64,000 nt of DNA, taken from Mesorhizobium huakuii (GTDB lineage: Bacteria > Pseudomonadota > Alphaproteobacteria > Rhizobiales > Rhizobiaceae). The stretch's first letter is position 1. Each line of letters begins with the position of its first letter. The DNA lies in assembly GCF_030160235.1 (NCBI RefSeq), contig NZ_BSNY01000027.1, forward strand, positions 1 to 64,000. The letters run 5' to 3'. Both the position numbers and the translations under genes were made by a program. Below the pieces are notes generated by a model. That model saw only the letters and a list, made by a program, of their open reading frames with translations, was not told where the DNA came from and searched no databases. This document shows positions 56,661 to 64,000 of the stretch, one piece after another.

Positions 56661-56975
56661 ATGTACATCGCCATGAACCGCTTCAAGGTGCAGAACGGCT
56701 CGGAGGCCGACTTCGAGGCCGTGTGGAAGAACCGCGATTCCAGTCTTGCCGAGATGAAGGGTTTTCGGGAATTCCATCTGCTGCGCGGCCCGGTCAACGA
56801 GGCCGAAGGCTACACGCTGTTCGCGTCGCACACGGTATGGGCGAGCCAGGACGATTTCGTCGCCTGGACCAGGTCGGAGAATTTTCGCGCCGCGCACAGG
56901 AACGTCGGCACGACGAAGGTCCACTATCTCGGCCACCCGCAATTCGAGGGCTTTTCCGTCGTCGAGGGCGCCTGA
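56661..56975 (+). CDS. hmuQ: Haem-degrading monooxygenase (HmuQ-like)
   Basis: The 104-residue protein is an antibiotic-biosynthesis-monooxygenase-fold enzyme: MYIAMNRFKVQNGSEADFEAVWKNRDSSLAEMKGFREFHLLRGP, then YTLFASHTVWASQDDFVAWTRSENFRAAH with the haem-ligand histidine. HmuQ opens the haem ring to biliverdin and releases iron. Position at the end of the receptor-TonB operon fits well. Confidence 0.9.
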   Translation: MYIAMNRFKVQNGSEADFEAVWKNRDSSLAEMKGFREFHLLRGPVNEAEGYTLFASHTVWASQDDFVAWTRSENFRAAHRNVGTTKVHYLGHPQFEGFSVVEGA

Positions 56976-56977
56976 CG

Positions 56978-57118
56978 ATGACGGCGCCTGCGGACGATCC
57001 CGCGCGCAGCATCCCGATCCTGCCTTCGCCCGACATTATGGCGACCGGTGATTTCTATCGCGACGAACTCGGCTTCGGTGTCGTCGGACCGGAGATGGAC
57101 GCCCCCGAAGAGCTGTGA
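56978..57118 (+). pseudogene. Truncated VOC/glyoxalase-family gene
   Basis: The frame begins with a normal VOC N-terminus (SIPILPSPDIMATGDFYRDELGFGVVGPE) and then ends after 46 residues with MDAPEEL. A complete VOC protein has 110-150 residues. The 3' part is lost at about 57105, where sequence turns into a repeat and a peptidase fragment. Probably non-functional. Confidence 0.7.
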
Positions 57119-57167
57119 AGACAAAGCAAGGTCCGCCCAGGACGGAACTGCGGCTAACCCAGCCCAT

Positions 57168-57205
57168 AGAGCAATTCAAGGAAAAGTGTACGCGGTTTTC
57201 CCGGG
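57168..57205. repeat. Rhizobial palindromic repeat at the gene-fragment junction
   Basis: GAGCAATTCAAGGAAAAGTGTACGCGGTTTTCCCGGG shows the GGAAAAGTG...CGGTTTTCC palindrome common between genes in Mesorhizobium. A related copy is at 62041-62085. It stands exactly between the truncated VOC gene and the peptidase fragment. (Longer than 20 bases is not quoted in full elsewhere; key parts are GGAAAA and TTTTCC.). Confidence 0.6.
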
Positions 57206-57214
57206 AAAGCGCGG

Positions 57215-57770
57215 TGCCAGTCATCGCCAACGTCTTGCCTTGCATGATCTGCGCGGACACCACGCTGACGATGCTGTTGTCAGGCGCGAACCATGCCCCG
57301 CCACTGGCCCCCGTTCCAAATTCAGTTGGCGCGGCCAGATAGGTGCCGCCAACCTGCGCCAGCTTGGTCGAATCCTGCTTGTACATGTACTTCCCCATCA
57401 TGCTGACGGCGGTGAAACTGCCATCCTGGCTGAGCACGAACTTGCCGGCATCTGAATTTGCCGTCGTGCGCAGCGCGGCGTAGTCGAGAGCGCTTTTCTC
57501 CGCGCTCGGTGGATTGGGACTGATCGGAATCCAATCCGTCAGCACCGCGGCCTGGTCGACGATGAACCTCGTTCCGGCGCCGTCGTCATAAGCGCGGTAA
57601 AACACGACGTTCACCGCATGTTTGTCGCCGCGCCACATGCTGTGCGCCGCGGCCAGAAACCCCCGTTGGTGTCGGACCATCCGACGGCGGCACCGAGACG
57701 ATCGGCAGTTCCGCAGGCTACAGTGGAAACGAATTTCGGGTCTTGTGTCCGAATTCAGCAAGTCGGCAAC
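57215..57770 (-). pseudogene. Trypsin-like serine peptidase gene fragment with frameshift
   Basis: On the minus strand the triad regions are visible: GFLAAAHSM (His), LDYAALRT (Asp) and GTGASGGAW (Ser). Upstream the matching frame TADRLGAAVGWSDTNG ends at a run of five G (on the minus strand) and continues one frame away, so a frameshift breaks the gene. Both N-terminal and C-terminal ends are missing, cut by putA on one side and the repeat/VOC junction on the other. Remnant of a secreted or periplasmic peptidase. Confidence 0.65.
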
Positions 57771-57815
57771 ACTTCACGTTTGCCGGCTTCTCTCTTTGCG
57801 AATACCCGCCAGTTC

Positions 57816-60800
57816 CTAGGCCGCAGCCAGCAGGCTGGCATTGCCGCCCGCGGCCGTCGTGTCGACGCAGACCGCGCGCTCATGCGCATAGGCGGCCGGG
57901 TTGAGCACCTCGCTGACCAGCGGCACGATCGGGCCAGTCCTGTCGGCGATGACCTTGCGCACGATGCGCGCCGCCTCCGGCGTGCCCGAAAAAGCGACGA
58001 CATCGACGCGCAGCGCGCGCGCCTCGACCGGATCAGGCCGGCCATCGATAGCGGCGAGCGGCAAGCCCTTGCCGGTCAGCGCCGAGAGTGCCGCCGGCGC
58101 CCCAGGCGCTACGGCCAGCACCGCGTTGCCGGCGGCGAGCGCCTGGATGGTCTGGGCAAGCAGCGTGTCGGCATCCGGCCCCAGGCAAAGCACGCGGCCG
58201 CGCGGCGACAGCGACAGCGTGTTGGCCTCGCCGGTTGGCCCAGGCAGATCGACCTGGCCGAAATCGATGCCAGCGGCGGCGCCGATGGCGGCCGCGCCCT
58301 TGCCGCGCAGATGCTTCCTCAGGATGGCGATCCGGTCCGGCCGCGTCGACCAGCCGCCGAGCGTGGGATCGGGCAGATTGTCGGCCATTTCGGTCGCCGT
58401 CACCTTGTGGCCCTCGCCAACCTCCGTGCCGGCTTCCGGCCCCTTGCGGAAGCGGCGCAGATAATGCGGGCCGCCGGCCTTCGGCCCGGTGCCGGACAGC
58501 CCCTCGCCGCCAAAGGGCTGCGAACCGACGACGGCGCCGATCTGGTTGCGGTTGACATAGATGTTGCCGGCGTGGATGCCGTCGACAAAATGCTGGACGC
58601 GGCCTTCGATACGGGTGTGCAGGCCGAAGGTCAGGCCATAGCCCTTGCGGTTGATGGCAGCGATCACCGCGTCGATCTCTTCGGCGTCGAAGCTGGCGAC
58701 ATGCAGCACCGGCCCGAACACCTCGCGGTCCATCTCCTCGATGCCCTTGACCCTGAAGACATGCGGGGCGACGAAGCGGCCGTCCTTCGGCGCCTCGAGC
58801 TTGGCGATCAGCCGGCCCTCGAGGCCTTTCTTGGTGCAATAGTCGCGGATCGAAGCCTGCGCCTCATCATCGATGACCGGACCGACATCGGTCGAAATCC
58901 GCCAGGGATCCCCGATGTTGAGCGCCTCCATTGCGCCCTTCAGCATCTCCAGCATCTTCTTCTCGACGTCCTTCTGGACATAGAGCACCCGCAGCGCCGA
59001 GCAGCGCTGGCCGGCACTCTGGAAGGCAGAGGCCAGGATATCGCGCACCGCCTGCTCGGGCAGCGCGGTGGAATCGACGATCATGGCGTTCAGGCCGCCG
59101 GTCTCGGCGATCAGCATGGCGTCGGGCGCAGCGGTTTCGGCCAGCTGTTTCTCGATGAGCTTGGCGACCTCGGTCGAGCCGGTGAAGCAGACGCCGGCGA
59201 TGCGGGGGTCAGCGGTCAGCGGCGCGCCGACCGATGGGCCGTCGCCGGGCAGCAGCTGAATGATGTCTTCCGGCACGCCGGCCTCGCGCAGCAATTCGAC
59301 CGCGCGGAAGGCGATCAGCGGCGTCTGTTCGGCCGGCTTGGCGATCACCGAGTTGCCGGTAACGAGCGCTGCCGCGATCTGGCCGGTGAAGATCGCCAGC
59401 GGAAAATTCCACGGCGAAATGCAAACGATGGCGCCGCGCGCCTGAGTACCCGTTTCGGCGTTGACCGCCTCGGCGGCGTAGTAGCGCAGGAAGTCGACCG
59501 CCTCGCGCACTTCCGCCACGCCATCAGCCAGCGATTTGCCGGCCTCGCGGGTGGCGAGCGCGAAGAACTCGACCGCATTGGCCTCATAGAGGTCGGCGGC
59601 GCGGTTGAGGATGGCGGCGCGTTCGGCAACGGGGCGCTTTGCCCAGGCCGGCTGCGCCTCCACCGCGATGCGCACGGCGATCGCGACCTGCTTGGCGGCG
59701 GCCTCGTGAACCGTGCCGACCACTTCGTCGGGCTTGGCCGGATTGACGACGGGGCGTGGCTTGCCATAACCGGCAGCCCGCGTGATCGGCTTGGCATGCC
59801 AGCGGTCCGGCCCGGCGAACGCCGCCCTGGCCTTGTCGATGGCCGCTAGCGTCACCGTGTCGGTGATGTCGAATCCCCTGGAGTTGCGGCGGCCGGCGCC
59901 AAAAATCTGCGACGGCCTGGCGATCGCCGGATTGGCGGCGGGACCCTGGCTTTCGACTGTTTCGAGCGGATCGCGCGCGATGTCTTCCGGCTCGACATCC
60001 TCGTCGGTCAGCTGGTGCACGAAGGAGGAGTTGGCGCCGTTCTCCAGCAGCCGGCGGACCAGATAGGCCAGCAGGTCCGAATGCGCGCCGACCGGCGCAT
60101 AGATGCGGCAGCGCGTGCCTTCGGACCTTCGCACCGTTTCGTGCAGCGCCTCGCCCATGCCATGCAGGCGCTGAAACTCGAAGGTGTCGCGATTGTCAGC
60201 CATCGACAGGATGGCGGCGACGGTGTGGGCGTTGTGGGTGGCGAATTGCGGATAGATGCGGTCGGTCATGCCAAGCAGTTTCTTCGCGCAAGCCATGTAG
60301 GAGACGTCGGTGTTGGCCTTGCGGGTGAAGACGGGATAGCCGGCCAGTCCGAGCGTCTGCGCCCGCTTGATCTCGGTGTCCCAATAGGCGCCCTTGACCA
60401 GCCGCACCATGATGGTGCGGCCGTATTTCTTGGCCAGCGCGTAGAGCCAGTCGATGACGAAGGCCGCGCGTGGTCCATACGCTTGCACCACCACGCCAAA
60501 GCCGTTCCAGCCGGCGAGTTCCGGCTCGGCCAGTACCCGCTCGATGACGTCGAGCGACAGATCCAAGCGGTCCGCCTCCTCGGCATCGATGTTGAGGCCC
60601 ATGCGCGAATGCCTGGCCGCAAGCGCCAGCGACAGCAGCCGCTCGGCCATGACGGGCAGCATCTCCTCCTTCTGCGCCACCTCGTAGCGCGGATGCAGCG
60701 CCGAAAGCTTCACCGAGATGCCGTGGTTCTGCCTGATGTCGGGGCCGTTGGAGCCGGCATCGAGCGACGAAATCGCGTCGGCATAGGCCTTGTGATAACG

Positions 60801-61424
60801 CAGCGCGTCGGCCTCGGTGCGGGCCGCCTCGCCCAGCATGTCGAAGGAATAGAGATAGCCCTTCTGTGTCATCGGCCGGCCGCGCTTGACGGCTTCCGCG
60901 ATGGTGCGGCCGAGCACGAACTGTTCGCCCATCTCGCGCATGGCGGCGGCCACCGCCTTGCGGATGACCGGCTCACCCAGCCTGCGCACCATCGAGCGCA
61001 GCGTGCCTTCTATACCGCCCTCGCCCTCGTCCAGCACGCGGCCGGTCAGCATCAGCGCCCAGGTCGAGGCATTGACGAAGATCGAGCTTGAGCCCCCCGA
61101 GTGCGCGGACCAGTCATGCGGCGCGATCTTGTCGGCGATCAGATCGTCCATCGTCTCGGTGTCGGGCACGCGCAGCAGCGCCTCGGCCAGGCACATCAGC
61201 GCCACGCCCTCCTTGGTGGAAAGGCCGTAGGCGGAGAGAAAAACTTCCATCAGCCGGGGATCGGACGAGCCGCGCACTGCCCGCACCAGATCGGTGGCTC
61301 GCGCCGAGATCGCATCGCGATCCGCAGCCGAAAGCCCTGTCGCCTCGGCCAGCCGCTTCACGGCCTCGTCCTCGTCGGGCAAATAGTTGGCACGGATCTG
61401 CTGGCGGATGGTGTCGAGCGGCAT
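57816..61424 (-). CDS. putA: Bifunctional proline dehydrogenase / P5C dehydrogenase PutA
   Basis: From the ATG at 61424 the protein has 1202 residues. The first half is the FAD proline dehydrogenase barrel ([69 protein letters not shown]). The second is the aldehyde dehydrogenase domain ([40 protein letters not shown], catalytic cysteine in [13 protein letters not shown]), then a C-terminal domain. It converts proline to glutamate. There is no ribbon-helix-helix DNA-binding domain at the N-terminus, so it does not regulate itself; the divergent AsnC protein does that. Confidence 0.96.
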   Translation of the reverse strand: MPLDTIRQQIRANYLPDEDEAVKRLAEATGLSAADRDAISARATDLVRAVRGSSDPRLMEVFLSAYGLSTKEGVALMCLAEALLRVPDTETMDDLIADKIAPHDWSAHSGGSSSIFVNASTWALMLTGRVLDEGEGGIEGTLRSMVRRLGEPVIRKAVAAAMREMGEQFVLGRTIAEAVKRGRPMTQKGYLYSFDMLGEAARTEADALRYHKAYADAISSLDAGSNGPDIRQNHGISVKLSALHPRYEVAQKEEMLPVMAERLLSLALAARHSRMGLNIDAEEADRLDLSLDVIERVLAEPELAGWNGFGVVVQAYGPRAAFVIDWLYALAKKYGRTIMVRLVKGAYWDTEIKRAQTLGLAGYPVFTRKANTDVSYMACAKKLLGMTDRIYPQFATHNAHTVAAILSMADNRDTFEFQRLHGMGEALHETVRRSEGTRCRIYAPVGAHSDLLAYLVRRLLENGANSSFVHQLTDEDVEPEDIARDPLETVESQGPAANPAIARPSQIFGAGRRNSRGFDITDTVTLAAIDKARAAFAGPDRWHAKPITRAAGYGKPRPVVNPAKPDEVVGTVHEAAAKQVAIAVRIAVEAQPAWAKRPVAERAAILNRAADLYEANAVEFFALATREAGKSLADGVAEVREAVDFLRYYAAEAVNAETGTQARGAIVCISPWNFPLAIFTGQIAAALVTGNSVIAKPAEQTPLIAFRAVELLREAGVPEDIIQLLPGDGPSVGAPLTADPRIAGVCFTGSTEVAKLIEKQLAETAAPDAMLIAETGGLNAMIVDSTALPEQAVRDILASAFQSAGQRCSALRVLYVQKDVEKKMLEMLKGAMEALNIGDPWRISTDVGPVIDDEAQASIRDYCTKKGLEGRLIAKLEAPKDGRFVAPHVFRVKGIEEMDREVFGPVLHVASFDAEEIDAVIAAINRKGYGLTFGLHTRIEGRVQHFVDGIHAGNIYVNRNQIGAVVGSQPFGGEGLSGTGPKAGGPHYLRRFRKGPEAGTEVGEGHKVTATEMADNLPDPTLGGWSTRPDRIAILRKHLRGKGAAAIGAAAGIDFGQVDLPGPTGEANTLSLSPRGRVLCLGPDADTLLAQTIQALAAGNAVLAVAPGAPAALSALTGKGLPLAAIDGRPDPVEARALRVDVVAFSGTPEAARIVRKVIADRTGPIVPLVSEVLNPAAYAHERAVCVDTTAAGGNASLLAAA

Positions 61425-61587
61425 GGCGGGTCCCGTGGAGCGAGCATCAGGGAGCGGGCCGGCGGTCACCGGACCGAATGGCGCAAGCTAGCACAGGCGC
61501 GGACTTCAGTCGGTCCAAAGAAATCGACAAGACAGTCCAATCGATCTATCATTCTGCCAATTTTTCAGATTTTGGACTGTGATTTTG

Positions 61588-62040
61588 ATGACAGAAGACC
61601 AATTGGACCGCATCGACCGGAACATCCTGTCGGCGCTGGCAAGCAATGGCCGGCTTTCCATGTCGGAACTCGCGGCAAAGGTCGGCCTGTCCAAGACGCC
61701 GGTACAGGCGCGCGTCAAGCGGCTGGAGAAGGACGGCTATATCAGGGGCTACCAGGCGATCATCGACCGCGAGCGCATGGGCGAAGGCCATGTCGCCTTC
61801 GTCCAGGTGAAACTGTCCGACACCCGATCCGCCGCGCTCGACGCTTTCAACCGGTCGGTGCAGGCCGTGCCGGAGATTGAACAGTGCCACATGATGGCGT
61901 CGAGCTTCGACTATTTGCTGAAGGTCCGCACCCGGGACATCGCTGCCTACCGCCGCGTATTGGGCGAACGCATCTCGGCGCTCCCCCATGTCGCCCAGAC
62001 CTCGACCTTCGTGGCTATGGAGACGGTGAAAGATCGCTGA
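61588..62040 (+). CDS. putR: AsnC/Lrp-family regulator, PutR
   Basis: From the ATG at 61588 the product has 150 residues (a GTG three codons upstream is less likely). It has the Lrp helix-turn-helix (LDRIDRNILSALASNGRLSMSELAAKVGLSKTPVQARVKRLEKDGYIRGYQAII) and RAM effector domain (VAFVQVKLSD, QCHMMASSFDYLLKVRTRD). It is divergent from putA and activates it in response to proline in rhizobia and Agrobacterium. The 163 bp between contain TCCAAAGAAA...TTTTGGACTG, possible binding sites. Confidence 0.93.
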   Translation: MTEDQLDRIDRNILSALASNGRLSMSELAAKVGLSKTPVQARVKRLEKDGYIRGYQAIIDRERMGEGHVAFVQVKLSDTRSAALDAFNRSVQAVPEIEQCHMMASSFDYLLKVRTRDIAAYRRVLGERISALPHVAQTSTFVAMETVKDR

Positions 62041-62085
62041 CCATGATCCCGAAAAGTGGATGCCGGTTTTCGGACAAGATCATGG
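62041..62085. repeat. Rhizobial intergenic palindrome
   Basis: CCATGATC at the start pairs with GATCATGG at the end, and CCGAAAA pairs with TTTTCGG inside. This GAAAAGTGGATGCCGGTTTTC unit is a very frequent repeat in Mesorhizobium and related genomes. It directly follows the putR stop. Confidence 0.8.
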
Positions 62086-62097
62086 TCAAACAAGAGC

Positions 62098-63297
62098 CTA
62101 CTCCGACAGCGTCTTCAAAAACGCCACCAGCGCAGCGCGCTCACGGTCCGACAGTTGCAGCGGATGGATCTCGGTTGTCCCCTCCACACTGGGTGCCGCC
62201 TTGGCGTAGTGCGCCACCACCTCGTCGAGCGACGAAAACTGCCCGGCATGCATATAGGGCGGACGCGTCGCGGCACCGCGCAGCGACGGTGTCTTGTAAG
62301 CGCGAACGAGTTCCGGCGCATCCTTGACCATGAAGCGCAGCTCGCCGCAGGCGCTGACGTCGCCGTCGCGATAGGCGCCGAAGCAGTTGAACGGGTCGGC
62401 TTCGACTTGTGCCACCGCTTCTATGCGCCCGCGATCCGGCGGCAGGTTCGCGACGGGCGGCACGCCGGTGTTGTGAAAACCGTTGTCGGTGAAGCGCGGA
62501 CCATTGTGGCAGGTCACGCAACTAGCCTTGCCGATGAACAGCTTCAACCCGAGGATTTCTTCCGGCGTAAAGACGGCATCGCCCTTGGGTTCGGCACCGG
62601 TGGCAAGGTCCAGCGCGAAACGGTCGAAGCGCGTCTGCGCCGGCTCGATCGAGCGTTCGAAGGCCGCGATCGCCTTGCCGATATTGGCAAAGACGCGGTT
62701 GATGGCGTCGCGCTGCGCATCGCTCATCGCGTTCCAGGCAGCCCTCTCGGCATCGTTTCCAAGCGGGCTGGCATTCAACGGAATGCCGGCAAAATCGGGC
62801 AGCGGCCCGAAAATGTGCTCATAGCGCTCGCCGAAGCGTGCCTTGATGTAGTGCGCATAGGCAGCACGGTTTCCTGCCTGTTCCAGCGGGTTTTCCAGCG
62901 GCGTCAGGGCTTGCGCCCACAGGCTGTCACGGCGGCCGTCCCAGAAGAACCAGGGGTCGCGTGCCACACCGGCTAGCGGCATGGTACGCCGATTGGTGCG
63001 GCCGACGCCGACAGCTTGCGGCAGGTCATCCTGGAACTGGCGGTCGATCTTGTGGCAGGTCGAGCAGGAGACCGTACCATCGCGGCTCATGCCCAGATCG
63101 AAGAACAGGGTCGAGCCAAGGGCAGCAGCAGCCGGCACGTCGGCGAAGCGGTTGGTGGTGTCGGGCTTCAACGACGGCAGCGTGTTCAGCGCCAGCGAGG
63201 CGACGGTCTTCTTCTCGGCGTCGGAAAAATCTGGCTTGCCGCAGCCGACGAGGATGATGGCGGCTATTAGCGCCAGAAAGCAGAAAAGGCGCTTCAT
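62098..63297 (-). CDS. Dihaem cytochrome c peroxidase-family lipoprotein
   Basis: The 399-residue protein has a lipoprotein signal (FLALIAAIILVGCGKP) and two haem-binding motifs CSTCH and CVTCH, spaced by about 190 residues as in CcpA/MauG proteins, with FFDLGMSRDGTVSCSTCHKIDRQFQD and GFHNTGVPP, SLRGAATRPPYMHAGQFSSLDEVV. It reduces peroxide or oxidises a partner in the periplasm. It is followed upstream by a FixH/YtkA-like gene on the same strand (8 bp apart), its likely partner. Confidence 0.92.
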   Translation of the reverse strand: MKRLFCFLALIAAIILVGCGKPDFSDAEKKTVASLALNTLPSLKPDTTNRFADVPAAAALGSTLFFDLGMSRDGTVSCSTCHKIDRQFQDDLPQAVGVGRTNRRTMPLAGVARDPWFFWDGRRDSLWAQALTPLENPLEQAGNRAAYAHYIKARFGERYEHIFGPLPDFAGIPLNASPLGNDAERAAWNAMSDAQRDAINRVFANIGKAIAAFERSIEPAQTRFDRFALDLATGAEPKGDAVFTPEEILGLKLFIGKASCVTCHNGPRFTDNGFHNTGVPPVANLPPDRGRIEAVAQVEADPFNCFGAYRDGDVSACGELRFMVKDAPELVRAYKTPSLRGAATRPPYMHAGQFSSLDEVVAHYAKAAPSVEGTTEIHPLQLSDRERAALVAFLKTLSE

Positions 63298-63304
63298 CGG
63301 TCGC

Positions 63305-63754
63305 TCACAGCACCACGTTGAACAGCACCGTATCCGAGCCGGCGCCGGACGAGATGGCGAAACGAAGTTGCCACCAGCCGCTCATGGTGAATTTCAGCCC
63401 CTCGATGCGGTAACGGCCCTCGCCGAGATAGTCGGTCACCTGCGGGCTGGTCGGCAGGCCGTGATTGTGTTGCGGCATGCCGCCGGAGATGGCGATCGCG
63501 GCTCGCTCCACCGAAGCCCCTGTCTTTGTTTTCAGCGTCAGCAGCCAGGATTCCAGTTCGCCCTGCCGCACCACGCCCCGCTCCGGTACGAAGCTCGCCA
63601 TGTACAGCCCATTGTCGGTTTTCTTCGTCCGCGAGACATCCGGGCCGGCAAGCTGCGCCGATTGCGGCGCGGTCAGATAGACGACCGCGAGAACGCCGAC
63701 CAGCAGAGCAGCCAGACCCAGACCCGCCAAAAGATAACGCCATATCGATGCCAA
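63305..63754 (-). CDS. FixH/YtkA-like membrane-anchored protein
   Basis: A TTG at 63754 preceded by AGAGGAACCGGT is the favoured start, giving about 149 residues; a longer ATG frame from 63853 is possible. It has one N-terminal membrane helix (YLLAGLGLAALLVGVLAVVYL) and a periplasmic beta-sandwich with GGMPQHNHGLPTSPQVTDYLGEGRYRIEGLKFTMSGWWQLRF, a pattern of YtkA-like domains. The HNHG segment could bind copper. It is first in the pair with the dihaem peroxidase gene. Confidence 0.75.
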   Translation of the reverse strand: MASIWRYLLAGLGLAALLVGVLAVVYLTAPQSAQLAGPDVSRTKKTDNGLYMASFVPERGVVRQGELESWLLTLKTKTGASVERAAIAISGGMPQHNHGLPTSPQVTDYLGEGRYRIEGLKFTMSGWWQLRFAISSGAGSDTVLFNVVL

Positions 63755-63905
63755 ACCGGTTCCTCTTCCGCGGATAACGCTCGGCCGGGCAGATCGCGTC
63801 CCGCCAGCCTGTGGGAAAACGCTGTGGCGCAAAAAAGCCTGCTTGCCAAGCATGGCGCTGCCGCCCGCAAAAAGCTACAGCACCGAAAGCACTGGAGGAT
63901 TGCAG

Positions 63906-64000
63906 ATGGCGGGAAACGGCGTCGCCTCGATCGGCGAATGCATGCTCGAACTTTCGGGCCAGACGGGCCCGAACTGGCGCATGGGTTTTGCCGGCGACAC
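63906..64000 (+). CDS. kdgK: 2-dehydro-3-deoxygluconokinase, 5' part
   Basis: An ATG with GGAGG upstream opens a frame that runs off the right edge: NGVASIGECMLELSG...WRMGFAGDT. This matches the N-terminus of KDG kinases of the PfkB family (ASIGECMIEL and MGFAGDTLNTA). Only 31 residues are in the window, so the identification rests on this conserved start. Confidence 0.75.
   Translation, partial: MAGNGVASIGECMLELSGQTGPNWRMGFAGD

Noticed and set aside
57618-59849. A 743-codon plus-strand frame
   Set aside because: It is antisense to putA and the peptidase fragment; composition is that of a shadow frame.

Overview
The window reads as chromosome of an alphaproteobacterium of the order Rhizobiales, most likely Mesorhizobium. 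The base composition is GC-rich. The iron regulator is RirA with its three cluster cysteines in the rhizobial positions. A complete rhizobial hmu haem-uptake locus is present, with HmuP/HemP, HmuS, HmuTUV, the outer-membrane receptor, TonB and an HmuQ-like monooxygenase. Intergenic palindromes of types common in Mesorhizobium (the GAAAAGTG...CGGTTTTC family and a RIME-like mosaic) are scattered through it. The genus is an inference from this pattern, not from a search.

Layout. 1-9.8 kb is accessory DNA: a large BTAD/TPR regulator, an exported CCNEHDC protein, an adenylate-cyclase scrap, a DsbA-like isomerase, an FAD monooxygenase, an IS91-type element with its own tyrosine recombinase, then AlpA, a Tat-signal protein, an XRE regulator and a tyrosine integrase (9865-11184) that closes element A. 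11387-21575 is element B, a 10.1 kb integrated element bounded by two perfect 48-bp copies of the 3' half of a tRNA-Asn(GTT) gene. It carries an orphan P-loop ATPase, AlpA, a PrimPol-DUF3987 replication protein, a set of unrecognised small genes and its own integrase, but no recognisable capsid, portal, tail or conjugation gene. Elements A and B therefore look like a tandem pair at one tRNA; the intact tRNA lies outside the window. 21.6-24.9 kb is a worn junction region of small and partly broken genes.

From about 25 kb the window is ordinary core-like chromosome: cutC with an acetyltransferase; an SRPBCC protein and an acyltransferase; a molybdenum-hydroxylase operon (form II CoxMLS-like, 28.2-32.0 kb); divergent from it a FIST sensor, hybrid histidine kinase and NarL-type regulator (32.3-35.5 kb); a fumarylacetoacetase-family/maleylacetoacetate isomerase pair; an MFS pump with a divergent HxlR regulator and a perfect operator-like palindrome; a zinc alcohol dehydrogenase; an EamA exporter with a divergent MocR regulator; a LysR regulator with a divergent DHA2 pump; MaoC, phasin and DUF445 proteins.

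47.6-57 kb is the iron/haem region: rirA, then hmuV-U-T-S-P on the minus strand and, divergently, the TonB-dependent receptor, an unknown exported protein, TonB and the haem-degrading monooxygenase. TGA-N9-TCA iron boxes lie upstream of rirA and in the hmuP/receptor divergent promoter. This set would take haem across both membranes and open the ring in the cytoplasm. A scar with two truncated genes follows (57.0-57.8 kb). The window then has putA with a divergent AsnC-type putR, a dihaem peroxidase-type lipoprotein with a FixH/YtkA-like partner, and the start of a KDG kinase gene at the right edge.
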